Source: Pseudoduganella aquatica (GTDB lineage Bacteria > Pseudomonadota > Gammaproteobacteria > Burkholderiales > Burkholderiaceae_D). From it: a stretch of 64,000 nt of DNA. The stretch spans positions 1 to 64,000 of the forward strand of contig NZ_WWCU01000015.1 of assembly GCF_009857595.1 (NCBI RefSeq), read 5' to 3'. A program made the translations under genes and the position numbers. The number at the start of each line of letters is the position of its first letter. Within the stretch, counting starts at the first letter, position 1. The notes under the pieces were generated by a model. The model was not told the origin of the DNA, made no database searches, and saw only the letters and a program-made list of their open reading frames with translations. Positions 18,817 to 26,675 of the stretch are shown piece by piece.

Positions 18817-18835
18817 AATGAGAATGGTTTGCATT
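18817..18835. promoter_or_regulatory. Putative Fur box in the receptor/PepSY divergent promoter
   Basis: The 19-mer AATGAGAATGGTTTGCATT is close to the proteobacterial Fur consensus GATAATGATAATCATTATC in its imperfect-palindrome form, with half-sites AATGAGAAT and the complement AATGCAAAC. It sits between the receptor gene (start 18744) and the PepSY gene (start 18872), so Fur-Fe could repress both under iron sufficiency. It was identified by eye. Confidence 0.65.
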
Positions 18836-18871
18836 ACTATTCAATCTTTACGATAGAAGTGCCGCATTGCA

Positions 18872-20035
18872 ATGACACCCGCCACTACCCGCCGCTGGGC
18901 ATGGATACACAAATGGAGCAGCCTGGTTTGCACCATCTTCATGCTGCTGCTTTGCCTGACCGGCCTGCCGCTGATTTACCATCATGAGATTGGCCACCTG
19001 CTGGGCAACGACGTGGAAGCGCCCGCCATGGCCCCCGGTACGCCCAAGGCGGACCTGGACCGGGTAATCGCGGCCGGCAAAGCGCTGTATCCGGGCAAGG
19101 TCATGATGTATATGTCCCAGGAAGCGGACGAGCCGAATATCTGGAACCTGACGATGGGCGACCATCCGAACGATCCCGAATACAAGCCCATCGCGGTGGA
19201 CGCGCGCACGGCCAAGGTGCTGGCCCAGCCGAATTTCGAGGACTCCTTCATCGGCGTGATGTTCCACCTGCACGTGGACTTGTACGCCGGCCTGTGGGGC
19301 AAGCTGTTCCTGGGCTTTATGGGGCTGCTGCTGGTGATCGCCATTGTGTCGGGCGTGGTGCTGTACGCGCCCTTCATGCGCAAGCTGGACTTCGGCACCG
19401 TGCGCCGCGACCGCGCGCCCCGCCTGAAATGGCTGGACCTGCACAATATGCTGGGCATCGTCACGCTGGTGTGGGCGCTGGTGGTGGGCGCCACCGGCAT
19501 GATCAATACCTGGGCGGACCTGCTGCTGAAATACTGGCAGTACACCGAGATGGCGGAAATGGTGGCGCCTTACAAGGGCTTGCCGCCGCCGACCACGCTG
19601 GCATCCATGGAACAGTCCATGTCACGCGCGCTGGCCGCCGAGCCAGGCATGAAGATAGGCTTTGTCGCGTTCCCTGGCACGCCGTTCACCAGCGCGCACC
19701 ACTACGGTATCTTCATGCGCGGTAACGAGGCGCTGACCTCGCGCCTGTACAAGCCGGTGCTGGTGGACGCGCAAACAGCGCAGATCACCGACCGCCGCGA
19801 GCTGCCGTGGTACCTGACGGCGCTGCTGATCTCGCAGCCGCTGCATTTCGGCGACTACGGCGGCGCATGGATGCAATTCCTGTGGGCCATGCTCGATATC
19901 GCGACCATTGTCGTGCTGGGCAGCGGGCTGTATCTGTGGCTTAAGCGCGGCAATACGGCCAGGGCGAGCGCGCAGTCCGCGCCGGCGGAGGAAGCACAAG
20001 AACTGGCGCTCGCCGGCGAGGGGGCGTCCAAATGA
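18872..20035 (+). CDS. PepSY-associated transmembrane protein
   Basis: A 387-aa inner-membrane protein of the PepSY_TM (PiuB-like) family. It opens with the family-typical RRWAWIHKWSSLVCTIFMLLLCLTG split over the first helix. Histidine-bearing helices follow (LIYHHEIGHLL, FHLHVDLYAGLWGKLFLGFMG) and a last helix near residues 345-365. Conserved histidines in these helices suggest haem-dependent electron transfer. Members next to TonB siderophore receptors are thought to act as ferric-siderophore reductases; this is inference from context. It is divergent from the receptor, and its end overlaps the start of a 56-aa membrane protein by 4 bp (ATGA). Confidence 0.88.
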   Translation: MTPATTRRWAWIHKWSSLVCTIFMLLLCLTGLPLIYHHEIGHLLGNDVEAPAMAPGTPKADLDRVIAAGKALYPGKVMMYMSQEADEPNIWNLTMGDHPNDPEYKPIAVDARTAKVLAQPNFEDSFIGVMFHLHVDLYAGLWGKLFLGFMGLLLVIAIVSGVVLYAPFMRKLDFGTVRRDRAPRLKWLDLHNMLGIVTLVWALVVGATGMINTWADLLLKYWQYTEMAEMVAPYKGLPPPTTLASMEQSMSRALAAEPGMKIGFVAFPGTPFTSAHHYGIFMRGNEALTSRLYKPVLVDAQTAQITDRRELPWYLTALLISQPLHFGDYGGAWMQFLWAMLDIATIVVLGSGLYLWLKRGNTARASAQSAPAEEAQELALAGEGASK

Positions 20036-20202
20036 AGGGACCGTTCATGCGCATGTGGGGCGCGCCGATATTGTTCGGCGTGCTGACCACGATGGGGCTG
20101 GTCTCCGCGCTGGTGGGGGACGGCGTATGGGATTACCTGTCCGCCGCGGCGCTGGGCGCGCCCGTGGCCGCCTGCGCATGGTACGGCCTGCGGCGCCGCT
20201 GA
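20032..20202 (+). CDS. Small two-helix membrane protein linked to the PepSY gene
   Basis: A 56-aa open frame whose ATG overlaps the PepSY gene's TGA (ATGA at 20032-20035), which implies translational coupling. It starts MKGPFMRMWGAPILFGVL. It has two hydrophobic segments (about residues 10-28 and 37-50) and a basic end (YGLRRR). Similar tiny membrane proteins follow PepSY genes in iron-uptake loci of other proteobacteria, often annotated as hypothetical. A role as an accessory subunit of the PepSY protein is inferred from the overlap. The CueR-type copA promoter begins 9 bp after its stop. Confidence 0.75.
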   Translation: MKGPFMRMWGAPILFGVLTTMGLVSALVGDGVWDYLSAAALGAPVAACAWYGLRRR

Positions 20203-20210
20203 CATTGCGC

Positions 20211-20241
20211 TTGACCTTCCCATCATGGGAAGGCCTACACT
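20211..20241 (+). promoter_or_regulatory. CueR-type MerR-family promoter and operator of copA
   Basis: A -35 hexamer TTGACC (20211-20216) and a -10 hexamer TACACT (20236-20241) are 19 bp apart, the overlong spacing typical of MerR-family activated promoters. The spacer holds a perfect 19-bp palindrome at 20215-20233 (CCTTCCCAT, C, ATGGGAAGG) of the CueR class. Copper-bound CueR would untwist the spacer and switch on copA. No cueR gene is visible in the window. Confidence 0.88.
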
Positions 20242-20271
20242 GGAGGCCAGATCAGGGATAAGGACTTTATC

Positions 20272-22464
20272 ATGGCAACACACTCCATCGACATTGAAGG
20301 CATGAGCTGCGCGTCCTGCGTGGGCCGGGTAGAAAAAGCAATCAGGAAAGTGGCGGGAGTGGACAGCGTCAGCGTCAACCTCGCAACCGAGCGCGCCAGC
20401 GTGGAGGCGGGCGAGGGCGTGGACGTGCAACTGCTGCTGGACGCTATCGAAGCTGCTGGATATCAAGCCACGCCGGAGGCCGCACCCGATGCCGCAGCTG
20501 ACACCGCGCCCGATGCCGCCAAAGCGGACAAAATCGACCGCGACGGCGTGCGCGTCGGCATCGCCGCGCTGCTATCGCTGCCGCTGATCGTGCCCATGGC
20601 GGCGGAGCTGTTCGGCCTGCACTGGATGCTGCCGGGCTGGCTGCAACTGGCGCTTGCCGCGCCGGTCCAATTCTGGCTGGGCGCGCGCTTTTACATCGCG
20701 GGCTGGAAGGCGGCGCGGGCAGGGGAAGGCAATATGGATCTGCTGGTCGCCATCGGCACCAGCGCCGCCTTCGGCCTGAGCGTCTACCAGCTGCTCGCTT
20801 CCGGCAACGCCATGCCCCACCTGTATTTCGAGGCCGCATCGGTCGTCATCACCCTGGTTTTGCTCGGCAAATGGCTGGAGGCGCGCGCCAAGCGCCAGAC
20901 CACCAACGCCATCCGCGCCCTGCAAGCGCTGCGGCCGGACGTGGCGCGCGTGCGCCGCAACGGCGTGGAGCAGGACATGCCCATCAGCGCGGTGCGCGTG
21001 GGCGACGTGGTCGTGGTCCGGCCCGGCGAGCGCGTGCCTGTCGACGGCACCGTCACCGAGGGCGCCAGCCATGTCAACGAATCCATGCTGACCGGCGAAA
21101 GCCTGCCGGTTGCCAAGCATCCCGGCGCCAGGGTGACCGGCGGCGCCATCAACGGCGAAGGGCTGCTGCTGGTGCGCACCGACGCGGTCGGTTCGGAAAC
21201 TACGCTGTCGCGCATTATCCGCCTGGTGGAAAGCGCGCAGGCGGAAAAAGCGCCGGTGCAGCGGCTGGTGGACCGTGTCAGCAGCGTGTTCGTGCCCGTT
21301 GTGCTGGTCATCGCGGCGCTCACCTTTGCCGGCTGGTGGCTGGCGGGAGCTGAGGCGGGCACAGCGATCATCAATGCCGTCGCGGTGCTGGTCATTGCCT
21401 GCCCATGCGCCCTCGGGCTGGCCACGCCGGCGGCGATGATGGCCGGCACCGGCGCCGGTGCTCGGCACGGTATCCTGATCAAGGACGCGGAGGCGCTGGA
21501 AATCGCCCATCGCGTCAGCACGGTGGTGTTCGACAAGACGGGCACGCTGACGGTGGGCCAGCCTGTGGTCACCGGACTGGCGGCCGCCGCCGGCGTGGAG
21601 GACGAGAAAGCCTTGCTGCGCCTGGCCGCGTCGCTCCAGCAGGGCAGCGAGCATCCGCTGGCCGGCGCCGTCAAAGTGCTGGCCGCAGCGCGCGGCGTGG
21701 CGCCCGCGCCGGCGACGGACTTGCAAGCCCTGCCGGGCCGTGGTCTGGCGGGAACTGTCGATGGACAGCCGCTGCTGCTGGGCAGCACGCGGCTGATGCA
21801 GGAGTCCGGCGTCGACCTGGCGCCGCTGCAAGACCGGGCGCAGGCACTGGAAGACGCGGGCAATACCGTTTCGTGGATAGCGGCTGCGGGCACGCCGCCG
21901 CGCCTGCTCGGCCTGCTCGGCTTTGGCGACGAGGTCAAGCCGCACGCCCGCGCCGCCGTGGACAAGCTGCATGCGCTCGGAATCAAGACCGTGCTGCTCA
22001 CGGGCGACAATCAGGGCAGCGCGCAAGCGGTTGGCGGCGCGCTGGGCATCCAGCGGATTATTGCCAACGTGCTGCCGGGGGCGAAGGCGCAGGAAGTGGC
22101 GCGGCTGAAGGCGGCGGGCGAAACCGTGGCCATGGTCGGCGACGGCATCAACGACGCGCCCGCGCTCACGGCGGCGGACGTGGGCATCGCCATGTCCACC
22201 GGCACCGACGTCGCCATGCACGCGGCCGGCATTACACTGATGCGCGGCGAGCCCGCGCTGGTGGCGGACGCCATCGATATCTCGCGCCGTACCTACAGCA
22301 AAATCCGCCAGAACCTGTTCTGGGCGTTTATCTACAACCTGGTGGGGATACCGCTGGCGGCGGCTGGCCTGCTCAGCCCTGTGGTGGCGGGCGCGGCCAT
22401 GGCATTCAGCTCAGTCAGCGTCATCAGCAACGCGCTGCTGCTGAAGCGCTGGCGGCCGCTGTAA
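20272..22464 (+). CDS. copA: Copper-exporting P1B-type ATPase
   Basis: A 730-aa heavy-metal P-type ATPase. It has one N-terminal metal-binding domain with the MSCASC motif (about residues 11-16). The transmembrane CPC metal site is in [17 protein letters not shown]. The phosphorylation site is D421 in [10 protein letters not shown]. The HP motif of P1B pumps is in GSEHPLAGA, and the hinge is [13 protein letters not shown] with the downstream MxxxS-type region fits Cu(I) export from the cytoplasm. Only one metal-binding domain is present, where two are common in enteric CopA. The promoter is a CueR-type site starting 61 bp upstream. The gene converges with anbu, the stop codons being one base apart. 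Confidence 0.95.
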   Translation: MATHSIDIEGMSCASCVGRVEKAIRKVAGVDSVSVNLATERASVEAGEGVDVQLLLDAIEAAGYQATPEAAPDAAADTAPDAAKADKIDRDGVRVGIAALLSLPLIVPMAAELFGLHWMLPGWLQLALAAPVQFWLGARFYIAGWKAARAGEGNMDLLVAIGTSAAFGLSVYQLLASGNAMPHLYFEAASVVITLVLLGKWLEARAKRQTTNAIRALQALRPDVARVRRNGVEQDMPISAVRVGDVVVVRPGERVPVDGTVTEGASHVNESMLTGESLPVAKHPGARVTGGAINGEGLLLVRTDAVGSETTLSRIIRLVESAQAEKAPVQRLVDRVSSVFVPVVLVIAALTFAGWWLAGAEAGTAIINAVAVLVIACPCALGLATPAAMMAGTGAGARHGILIKDAEALEIAHRVSTVVFDKTGTLTVGQPVVTGLAAAAGVEDEKALLRLAASLQQGSEHPLAGAVKVLAAARGVAPAPATDLQALPGRGLAGTVDGQPLLLGSTRLMQESGVDLAPLQDRAQALEDAGNTVSWIAAAGTPPRLLGLLGFGDEVKPHARAAVDKLHALGIKTVLLTGDNQGSAQAVGGALGIQRIIANVLPGAKAQEVARLKAAGETVAMVGDGINDAPALTAADVGIAMSTGTDVAMHAAGITLMRGEPALVADAIDISRRTYSKIRQNLFWAFIYNLVGIPLAAAGLLSPVVAGAAMAFSSVSVISNALLLKRWRPL

Positions 22465-22465
22465 C

Positions 22466-23314
22466 TTACTGTTGCTTGTTGTCGAACTGCTGCGCAAACG
22501 ATTGCGGCGCGGCGGGCGGCTGCGTGCCGGACGCCAGGCTTTCCGGCAGCGGCACCCGCACCGGCTTGCTCACCCGCGCCTGCGGCGAGCTGTCCCACAC
22601 CGGCGCCGCGATGCCTTCGAAGATGGTCTTCAACTGCTGGCCCCAGGTGCTGCGTATCATCTGGAAGTATTCGTTGCGCTCGTCGATGGTCACAAAGCGC
22701 GTCACCGCCAGTGCATTGTTTTCGTAGACCAGCAAGTCCAGCGGCAGGCCCACCGACACATTGGAGCGCAGCGTGGAATCCATGGAAATCAGTGCGCACT
22801 TGGCGGCTTCGTCCAGCGCGGTTTCCGGCGTGACCACGCGGTCGATAATCGGCTTGCCGTACTTGGCCTCGCCAATCTGGAAATAGGTGTTCTCGTTGTG
22901 CGACTCAATGAAGTTGCCGGCCGAGTAGACCTGGAACAGGCGGCAGCGTTCGCCCTTGATCTGGCCGCCGAAAATCAGGCTCACATTGAAATCGATGCCG
23001 AATTCGGCCAGCGCCTTCGCGTCGCGCTCGTGCACCAGGCGCACCACTTCGCCCACCAGGCGGGCCGCCTCGTGCATATTGGGCGCGTTCCAGATGCTGT
23101 AGCCGGACGCGCCGACGTGCTCGGACAGCAGTTGCCGCACCGACTGGGAAATCGACAGATTCCCCGCCGTCATCAGCACCATCATGCGATCGCCCGGCAG
23201 CTCGAACACGTTCAGCTTGCGCGCCGTGCTGACCTGATCCACGCCCGCGTTGGTGCGCGAGTCCGACAAAAACACCAGGCCCGCATCCAGGCGCATTCCT
23301 ACGCAATAAGTCAT
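22466..23314 (-). CDS. Anbu, proteasome-type ancestral beta subunit
   Basis: A 282-aa Ntn-hydrolase of the Anbu (bacterial proteasome homologue) family. After removal of Met1 the catalytic Thr1 is exposed (TYCVGMR). Counting from it, Asp17 (FLSDSRTNAG) and a lysine at 32 complete the proteasome-like catalytic set. The length fits Anbu and not HslV (about 175 aa). The C-terminal tail is Pro/Gln-rich. Known Anbu proteins form helical or lock-washer dodecamers, and no unfoldase partner is known. It is the last gene of the operon ATP-grasp, alpha-E, transglutaminase, anbu, which is the conserved Anbu gene order. The true substrate is unknown. Confidence 0.9.
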   Translation of the reverse strand: MTYCVGMRLDAGLVFLSDSRTNAGVDQVSTARKLNVFELPGDRMMVLMTAGNLSISQSVRQLLSEHVGASGYSIWNAPNMHEAARLVGEVVRLVHERDAKALAEFGIDFNVSLIFGGQIKGERCRLFQVYSAGNFIESHNENTYFQIGEAKYGKPIIDRVVTPETALDEAAKCALISMDSTLRSNVSVGLPLDLLVYENNALAVTRFVTIDERNEYFQMIRSTWGQQLKTIFEGIAAPVWDSSPQARVSKPVRVPLPESLASGTQPPAAPQSFAQQFDNKQQ

Positions 23315-23369
23315 TTGATAACAATGTATTGGTTCAAGGAATCAATTTTATCATCAGCCCGCCGGCGTG

Positions 23370-24173
23370 CTATTGCGGCACAATCCTGACCTGGACCGAC
23401 ATGGTTTCGCCGCCGCCGCCGCGCCGCATGCCACGCACCGGGGCGGCCGCGTCATAGTCGCGGCCGATGGCCAGGCGGCAATAGCTGTCGTCCATCAGCC
23501 GCGCGTGGGTCACGTCGATGCTGATCCAGCCACTGTAGCCGCCATCCTCCACCCAGGCGTCCACCCAGGCGTGGCTGGCCGCGTGGCTGGTGTTGCCGGG
23601 GTCGATGTAGCCGGACACATAGCGCGCCGGTATGCCCCGCGCATGGCAGCAGGCCAGGAAGATGTGCGCATGGTCCTGGCAGACGCCGCTGCCTTGCGCC
23701 AGGGCCGAACCTGCCGTTGTGCTCACTTCCGTGGAGCCGGTGATATAGGTCACCGCACCAAAAATATGCTCGGCCAGCTGCATCAGCTGCCGCGTCTGCG
23801 CCTTGCCGTCCGGCAGGGCGGCCGCTGCCAGCTCCAGGATGCCGGGCGTGGCCGCCGTTAGCCGGGTCGGCACCGTGTAGATCAGCGGCGACAGCGTGTC
23901 GCCGTTGGGAATGCGGCCGCCGGGCGGCGTGGTGGTCTCCACCAGCCCCTGCGCGATAATGGCCAGTCCCGAGTGCGGCGCGTTAATGGTCAGCATGTGC
24001 GACAGGTTGCCGTAGGCGTCGGTATAGCCGTGGATCTGGCCCACCGTGCTCAAGTGCCAGTTCAGCACGTGCTGGTGCGCCTCGGCGCGCGGCGTCAGGT
24101 GCAGCTGCTGGATGGAATAAGCCTGCGGCGCCGTGTAGCTGTAGCTCGTCTCATGCCGTATCGATAGTTGCAT
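23370..24173 (-). CDS. Transglutaminase-like cysteine peptidase of the Anbu operon
   Basis: A 267-aa protein with a transglutaminase core. An N-terminal beta domain (LSIRHETSYSYTAPQAYSIQ) is typical of the bacterial transglutaminase-N group. The catalytic triad is Cys in GSGVCQDHAHI, His in ASHAWVDAWV and Asp in WISIDVTHA. Bacterial members are mostly proteases or amidases and not crosslinking enzymes. No signal peptide is seen, so it should be cytoplasmic. It lies 21 bp from the alpha-E gene and 55 bp before anbu, all on the minus strand. Comparative work on peptide-ligase systems linked ATP-grasp, alpha-E and transglutaminase genes. The exact reaction is unknown. Confidence 0.9.
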   Translation of the reverse strand: MQLSIRHETSYSYTAPQAYSIQQLHLTPRAEAHQHVLNWHLSTVGQIHGYTDAYGNLSHMLTINAPHSGLAIIAQGLVETTTPPGGRIPNGDTLSPLIYTVPTRLTAATPGILELAAAALPDGKAQTRQLMQLAEHIFGAVTYITGSTEVSTTAGSALAQGSGVCQDHAHIFLACCHARGIPARYVSGYIDPGNTSHAASHAWVDAWVEDGGYSGWISIDVTHARLMDDSYCRLAIGRDYDAAAPVRGMRRGGGGETMSVQVRIVPQ

Positions 24174-24194
24174 AGTGTTCTTTCAGGCGTACGC

Positions 24195-25157
24195 TCAAGC
24201 GGCCAGCGGTACCAGGAAATCGCGGCTGATGCGGTTGCCCAGTTCGTATATGCGTTGCAGGAATTCGGTCAGCGTGTCGTGCAGTCCGGCTTGCAGGATG
24301 TCGTCGATGCGGGCGAATTGCAGTTCAGCGTGCAGCTTGCCCGCAAAACGCTCGGTATCCCGGGACAGGTCGTTGCGCACATGCTGCAGATTCTGCACCA
24401 CTTCATCCATGCAGGCCAGCAGCGAGCGCGGCATGTCGGCGCGCAGCATCAGCAGTTCGGCCACGCGCGCCGGGGTGATGACGTCGCGGTAGACCTTGCG
24501 GTAGATTTCAAAACCGGATACCGAACGCAGCAGCGCGGCCCAGTAGTAGAAGTCGCGCTGGGTCTGTTCGCTTCCGGACTCGCCGCCCTCGCTTGCATCC
24601 CGCGCGCCGTGGAATTTCACGTCCAGGATGCGCGCCGTGTTGTCGGCCCGCTCCAGGAAGGTGCCCAGGCGGATGAAATGCACCGCGTCGTCGCGCAGCA
24701 TGGTGCCCAGCGTGACGCCGCGCGACAAATGGGAGCGGTACTTCACCCACTCGAAGAACTGGCTGGGATCGTGGTCCAGCACGCCGTTGCCCAGGCGCTT
24801 GTTCAGGTCCAGCCAGGTCTGGTTCTGGATCTCCCACACCTCGGTCGTCAGCGTGCCGCGCACGGCGCGGGCGTTTTCGCGCGCTTCCTTCAGGCAGGCC
24901 GCGATGGAGGACGGGTTGGACGGGTCGCGCACCATGAAATCGATCACGCAGCGCGCATCCACCGTGTTGTGCTTGCGGTCATACGCGGCCTGCAGTTCGG
25001 AAATGCCGAGCATTGCGCGCCAGCCTTGGGCGGCGTCCTGCTCGGACAGCGGCAGCATGGAGGTCTGCACCGTCACGTCCAGCAGGCGGGCGGTGTTCTC
25101 GGCGCGCTCGGTGTAGCGGGCCATCCAGAACAAATGGTCGGCGGTGCGGCTCAGCAT
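24195..25157 (-). CDS. Alpha-E domain protein (DUF403)
   Basis: A 320-aa, all-helical alpha-E protein. It begins MLSRTADHLFWMARYTERAE, and the second half repeats the helix signature FIRLGTFLERADNTARILD. The ExxExxR-like pattern gave the fold its name. The start at 25157 overlaps the ATP-grasp gene end by 7 bp, showing tight coupling; a longer frame upstream is a shadow. Alpha-E proteins nearly always accompany circularly permuted ATP-grasp enzymes and are predicted partners in making or handling a small peptide. No catalytic activity is established. Confidence 0.9.
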   Translation of the reverse strand: MLSRTADHLFWMARYTERAENTARLLDVTVQTSMLPLSEQDAAQGWRAMLGISELQAAYDRKHNTVDARCVIDFMVRDPSNPSSIAACLKEARENARAVRGTLTTEVWEIQNQTWLDLNKRLGNGVLDHDPSQFFEWVKYRSHLSRGVTLGTMLRDDAVHFIRLGTFLERADNTARILDVKFHGARDASEGGESGSEQTQRDFYYWAALLRSVSGFEIYRKVYRDVITPARVAELLMLRADMPRSLLACMDEVVQNLQHVRNDLSRDTERFAGKLHAELQFARIDDILQAGLHDTLTEFLQRIYELGNRISRDFLVPLAA

Positions 25158-26578
25158 GGTTGATCCTTTTCCAGTATCCAGGTGTCTTTGGTGCCGCCGC
25201 CTTGCGACGAATTCACCACCAGCGAGCCTTCCTGCAAGGCTACGCGGGTCAGGCCGCCCGGCACCATGGAGATGGTTTTGCCGGACAGGACGAAAGGCCG
25301 CAGGTCGATATGGCGCGGCGCCACGCCGCTTTCCACGAACGTGGGGCAGTTCGACAGGGCCAGCGTGGGCTGGGCGATATAGCCGTCCGGCTTGGCGATC
25401 AGGCGGCGGCGGAAGTCCTCGATCTGCTCGCGCGTGGACGCCGGCCCCACCAGCATGCCGTAGCCGCCCGCGCCGTGCACTTCCTTCACCACCAGGTCGG
25501 ACAGGTGGGCCAGCGTGTACTGCAGGTCCTCCTTTTTTCGGCACTGGTAGGTGGGCACGTTGTTCAGCACGGGCTCTTCGGACAGGTAGAAGCGGATCAT
25601 GTCCGGCACGTAGGGGTAGATGGACTTGTCGTCCGCCACGCCGGTGCCGATGGCGTTGGCCAGCGTGACGCGCCCGGCGCGGTAGACCGACAGCAGGCCG
25701 GGCACGCCCAGCGAGGAATCGGGCCGGAAGGCGAGCGGGTCGAGGAAGTCGTCGTCCAGGCGGCGGTAGATCACGTCCACGCGCTTGGGGCCGTGCGTGG
25801 TGCGCATGTAGACCGAGTTGTCGGCCACGAACAAGTCCTTGCCCTCCACCAGCTCCACGCCCATCTGCTGCGCCAGGAAGGCGTGCTCGAAGTAGGCCGA
25901 GTTGTACATGCCGGGCGTCATCACCACCACGGTGGGGTCGTCCACGCCCATGGGGGCAACCGAGCGCAGATTGTCCAGCAGCAGGTCGGGATAGTGCTCC
26001 ACCGGCGCCACCTTGTTGCGGGCGAATAGCTCGGGGAATAGCCGCATCATCATCTTGCGGTCTTCCAGCATGTAGGACACGCCGGACGGCACCCGCAGAT
26101 TGTCCTCCAGCACGTAGAACTCGCCCTTGCCGGCCCGCACGATGTCCACCCCGGCGATATGGGCGTAGATGTCGGAAGCCACCGAAATCCCCTGCATCTC
26201 AGGCCGGTACTGGGCGTTGCGGTAGATCTGCTCGGCGGGAATAATGCCGGCCTTGATGATGTTCTGGCCGTGGTAGATGTCGTGGATAAACATGTTCAGC
26301 GCCTTGACGCGCTGAACCAGGCCGGTTTGCAGCTGGCTCCATTCGGCCGCCGGGATAATGCGCGGCACAATGTCGAAGGGAATCAGGCGCTCGGTGCCGG
26401 CGTCGTCGCCGTAGACAGCGAAAGTGATGCCGACGCGGCGGAACATCAAATCCGCTTCGGCGCGCTTGCGCTCTATGGTTTCGGGCGGCTGCTGGGCCAG
26501 CCAGCGGCAGAATTCGCGGTAGTGCTCGCGCACTTCCAATCCGCCGTCGGCATGCATTTCATTGAAGAAGGTAGGCAT
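25151..26578 (-). CDS. Circularly permuted ATP-grasp protein (type 2)
   Basis: A 475-aa circularly permuted ATP-grasp enzyme, expected to form an amide bond using ATP. Typical segments are VLEDNLRVPSGVSYMLEDR (ATP/metal-binding block), ANAIGTGVADDKSIYPYVP and the basic VVKEVHGAGGYGMLVGP loop. The end SSQGGGTKDTWIL is highly characteristic of the family. It is the first gene of the Anbu operon and overlaps the alpha-E gene by 7 bp. The 97 bp upstream, before the beta-helix gene, must contain the operon promoter if it is separate. It is predicted to be an amidoligase with unknown substrates; the sequence does not show them. Confidence 0.92.
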   Translation of the reverse strand: MPTFFNEMHADGGLEVREHYREFCRWLAQQPPETIERKRAEADLMFRRVGITFAVYGDDAGTERLIPFDIVPRIIPAAEWSQLQTGLVQRVKALNMFIHDIYHGQNIIKAGIIPAEQIYRNAQYRPEMQGISVASDIYAHIAGVDIVRAGKGEFYVLEDNLRVPSGVSYMLEDRKMMMRLFPELFARNKVAPVEHYPDLLLDNLRSVAPMGVDDPTVVVMTPGMYNSAYFEHAFLAQQMGVELVEGKDLFVADNSVYMRTTHGPKRVDVIYRRLDDDFLDPLAFRPDSSLGVPGLLSVYRAGRVTLANAIGTGVADDKSIYPYVPDMIRFYLSEEPVLNNVPTYQCRKKEDLQYTLAHLSDLVVKEVHGAGGYGMLVGPASTREQIEDFRRRLIAKPDGYIAQPTLALSNCPTFVESGVAPRHIDLRPFVLSGKTISMVPGGLTRVALQEGSLVVNSSQGGGTKDTWILEKDQPC

Positions 26579-26649
26579 CTGCTTGTTCCGTGGCTGCGAT
26601 AAACTTGTAGTAACAAGAAACGTGCCAGCATTACAAGCGCGGATGCGCC

Positions 26650-26664
26650 AGCGGTTGCACCGCT
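26650..26664 (-). terminator. Short hairpin between the beta-helix gene and the Anbu operon
   Basis: A perfect 6-bp stem (AGCGGT and ACCGCT) with a 3-base loop, 12 bp past the beta-helix gene stop on the minus strand. No T-run follows in that direction, so termination is uncertain. It may only partly separate the two transcription units. Confidence 0.35.
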
Positions 26665-26675
26665 TTAGTGCAGCT

